NCBI GenBank assembly: GCA_017550645.1 | Contig: JAFZOI010000013.1 | Location: 1 to 64,000, forward strand | Reading direction: 5' to 3' | Origin: Oscillospiraceae bacterium | Lineage (GTDB): Bacteria > Bacillota > Clostridia > Oscillospirales > Oscillospiraceae | DNA: 64,000 bases | In this document: positions 63,025 through 64,000 of the stretch, one piece after another | Layout: every line of letters begins with the position of its first letter | How positions within the stretch are numbered: position 1 is the stretch's first letter | Position numbers and translations under genes: made by a program | The notes under the pieces: model-generated | The model's database searches: none | Seen by the model: only the letters and a program-made list of their open reading frames with translations | What the model was told of the DNA's origin: nothing

Positions 63025-64000
63025 GTCACGACCTTTATAAGAGAAATGAGCGAGATATAGAGCATCACCGCGCAGGAGCCCGTCAGGCCCATGATGAGGC
63101 CGAACACATCGGCAAGACCTGCGAGCAGCTTTTCCATTCTGACAGAGCCGAACGAGAGCTTGGATACCGCCTTGAAAACGAGGAAATTCGCGCCGAGGCG
63201 AAGGAAAGGAACGGCGCATATCGCCGTCACGGCAAGGATGCCGAAAACTCCGACCGAGGAGCGGAGCGCCGCCGCTCCGGACAAAACGGACGTGGCCGCG
63301 TCGGACATTATCCCGCCCACAACGGGCAGCGCAGTCGATATCGCCGTCTTGGCAAGACGAAGCGCGGCAGCGTCGGCGTTGCCCGTGATAAGGCCGGTAA
63401 GGCCGATATAGGCTATAAAAGCGAGCACCGTCAGCGTCATCAGGGTCGTGGATATCCATTTGAGAAGACTTGCCGCACCGGAAAAAGCGTTCCCTCCGAA
63501 AGCGGCGCCGGCAATGACGGCGGCGCCGTAGGCGCAGATGACCGGCATGATGACGTTGCTCGACAGCGTCATGAGCACGTCGATAAAGAGCGACGCCGCG
63601 GCGTACTTCGCCGGGGCCGAGATCGCCGCTCCCGTGGTCGCGGCCAGCGCCGTGATGCTCGGGAGAAGGACTTTTGAGACAGAATCCAGCGCCTCCAGCG
63701 TCTCGCGCGCAGTCCCGAGAAATCCTCCCGATCCTCCGAAAACGCAAAGCGAGACCGCCGCCGTCCCCGCGATATCCGCGGGCGCTGACCATTTAGACTC
63801 CGCCGTATCGAGCGCTGTCGACGCCACTCCGGAGAGCGCCGAGATGATCAGGACGACAGCGCCCGATCTCAGCGCCGATCTGAGTATATCGGGCAGGAGG
63901 CTTCTGACCGACGAGAGCAGGTTTTTGAAAGTCGAAGTCTGGTCGGGCTCGTCCGGCGACGCGCCTCCCAGAATATCGTAAGCTTCCTCGTCAAGGGCCG
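63021..64000 (-). CDS. spoIIIAE: Stage III sporulation protein AE, C-terminal part (runs off window)
   Basis: About 326 codons of a polytopic membrane protein are visible, open to the right edge, so the start is outside. Landmarks are LLPDILRSALRSGAVVLIISALSG, VMTLSSNVIMPVICAYGAAV and GLADVFGLIMGLTGSCAVMLYIS, as in SpoIIIAE. It is a multi-helix component of the mother-cell channel complex. The same frame is open to 64000; a GTG at 63827 is internal, not a start. Confidence 0.9.
   Translation of the reverse strand, partial: ALDEEAYDILGGASPDEPDQTSTFKNLLSSVRSLLPDILRSALRSGAVVLIISALSGVASTALDTAESKWSAPADIAGTAAVSLCVFGGSGGFLGTARETLEALDSVSKVLLPSITALAATTGAAISAPAKYAAASLFIDVLMTLSSNVIMPVICAYGAAVIAGAAFGGNAFSGAASLLKWISTTLMTLTVLAFIAYIGLTGLITGNADAAALRLAKTAISTALPVVGGIMSDAATSVLSGAAALRSSVGVFGILAVTAICAVPFLRLGANFLVFKAVSKLSFGSVRMEKLLAGLADVFGLIMGLTGSCAVMLYISLISLIKVVT

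Noticed and set aside
62557..63792. Long frame joining SpoIIIAF to 256 extra N-terminal residues
   Set aside because: The extension lies in another frame of spoIIIAE, is Arg/Gly-rich, and the true ATG at 63024 overlaps the spoIIIAE stop as expected.

Overview
The window looks like chromosomal DNA of an anaerobic, endospore-forming member of the Bacillota, most likely class Clostridia. The evidence is a spoIIIA operon (spoIIIAE to spoIIIAH), spoVAD and spoVAE, RNase M5, NrdR, an ECF transporter energizing module, an O2-sensitive glycyl radical enzyme and rubrerythrin. Most coding DNA is GC-rich. The regions around 1-250, 2200-2700, 8270-8480 and several promoters are AT-rich. I found no tRNA, rRNA, CRISPR array or intact insertion sequence. 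The genus cannot be named from this sequence alone.

Region 1 (1-2700): the start of an acetyltransferase gene runs off the left edge. It is followed by a two-gene unit encoding a two-TM ion-channel-like protein with a nucleotide-binding regulatory region and a separate cyclic-nucleotide-binding protein. A gene-poor, AT-richer 650 bp stretch with repeats and a long hairpin comes next.

Region 2 (2.7-18.2 kb) is an accessory metabolic island. It holds an Old Yellow Enzyme-type Fe-S flavoenzyme, a class I aminotransferase, an amidohydrolase, two closely related uroporphyrinogen-decarboxylase-like proteins and a UGSC-family protein. It also holds a minus-strand operon of aldo/keto reductase, FAD oxidoreductase, aconitase X large and small subunits and a YitT membrane protein, and then a second FAD oxidoreductase. 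Recognisable sigma-A promoters and intrinsic terminators delimit the units. The substrate is not identifiable from sequence; an acid or aromatic degradation role is inference.

Region 3 (18.2-28.0 kb) is the most interesting locus. A glycyl radical enzyme is followed in one minus-strand operon by two near-duplicate MoaF-like proteins and a MATE exporter. Divergently transcribed are the radical-SAM activase, a CoA-disulfide-reductase/rhodanese fusion, rubrerythrin and a B3/4-domain protein. The layout suggests a radical reaction, protein partners of calycin type, product export and oxygen/thiol protection.

Region 4 (28.0-64.0 kb) is mostly conserved housekeeping. alaS-hinT-comEC-holA-rnmV-nrdR-alkZ-like and mltG are read on the minus strand, next to a tiny Cys/Gly-rich protein gene on plus. 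guaB-sirtuin-wecG-tmk-DJ1-fthC (minus) and ogg face DUF6062-spoVAD-spoVAE (plus). rlmI-like-ecfA1-ecfA2-ecfT-truA-DUF5711-cvpA-pgsA-clpE-like form a long minus-strand run. spoIIIAE-AF-AG-AH-asp23-nusB-tsaD-like-xseA-xseB-ispA-proB-proA form a second long minus-strand run that leaves the window at the right edge.
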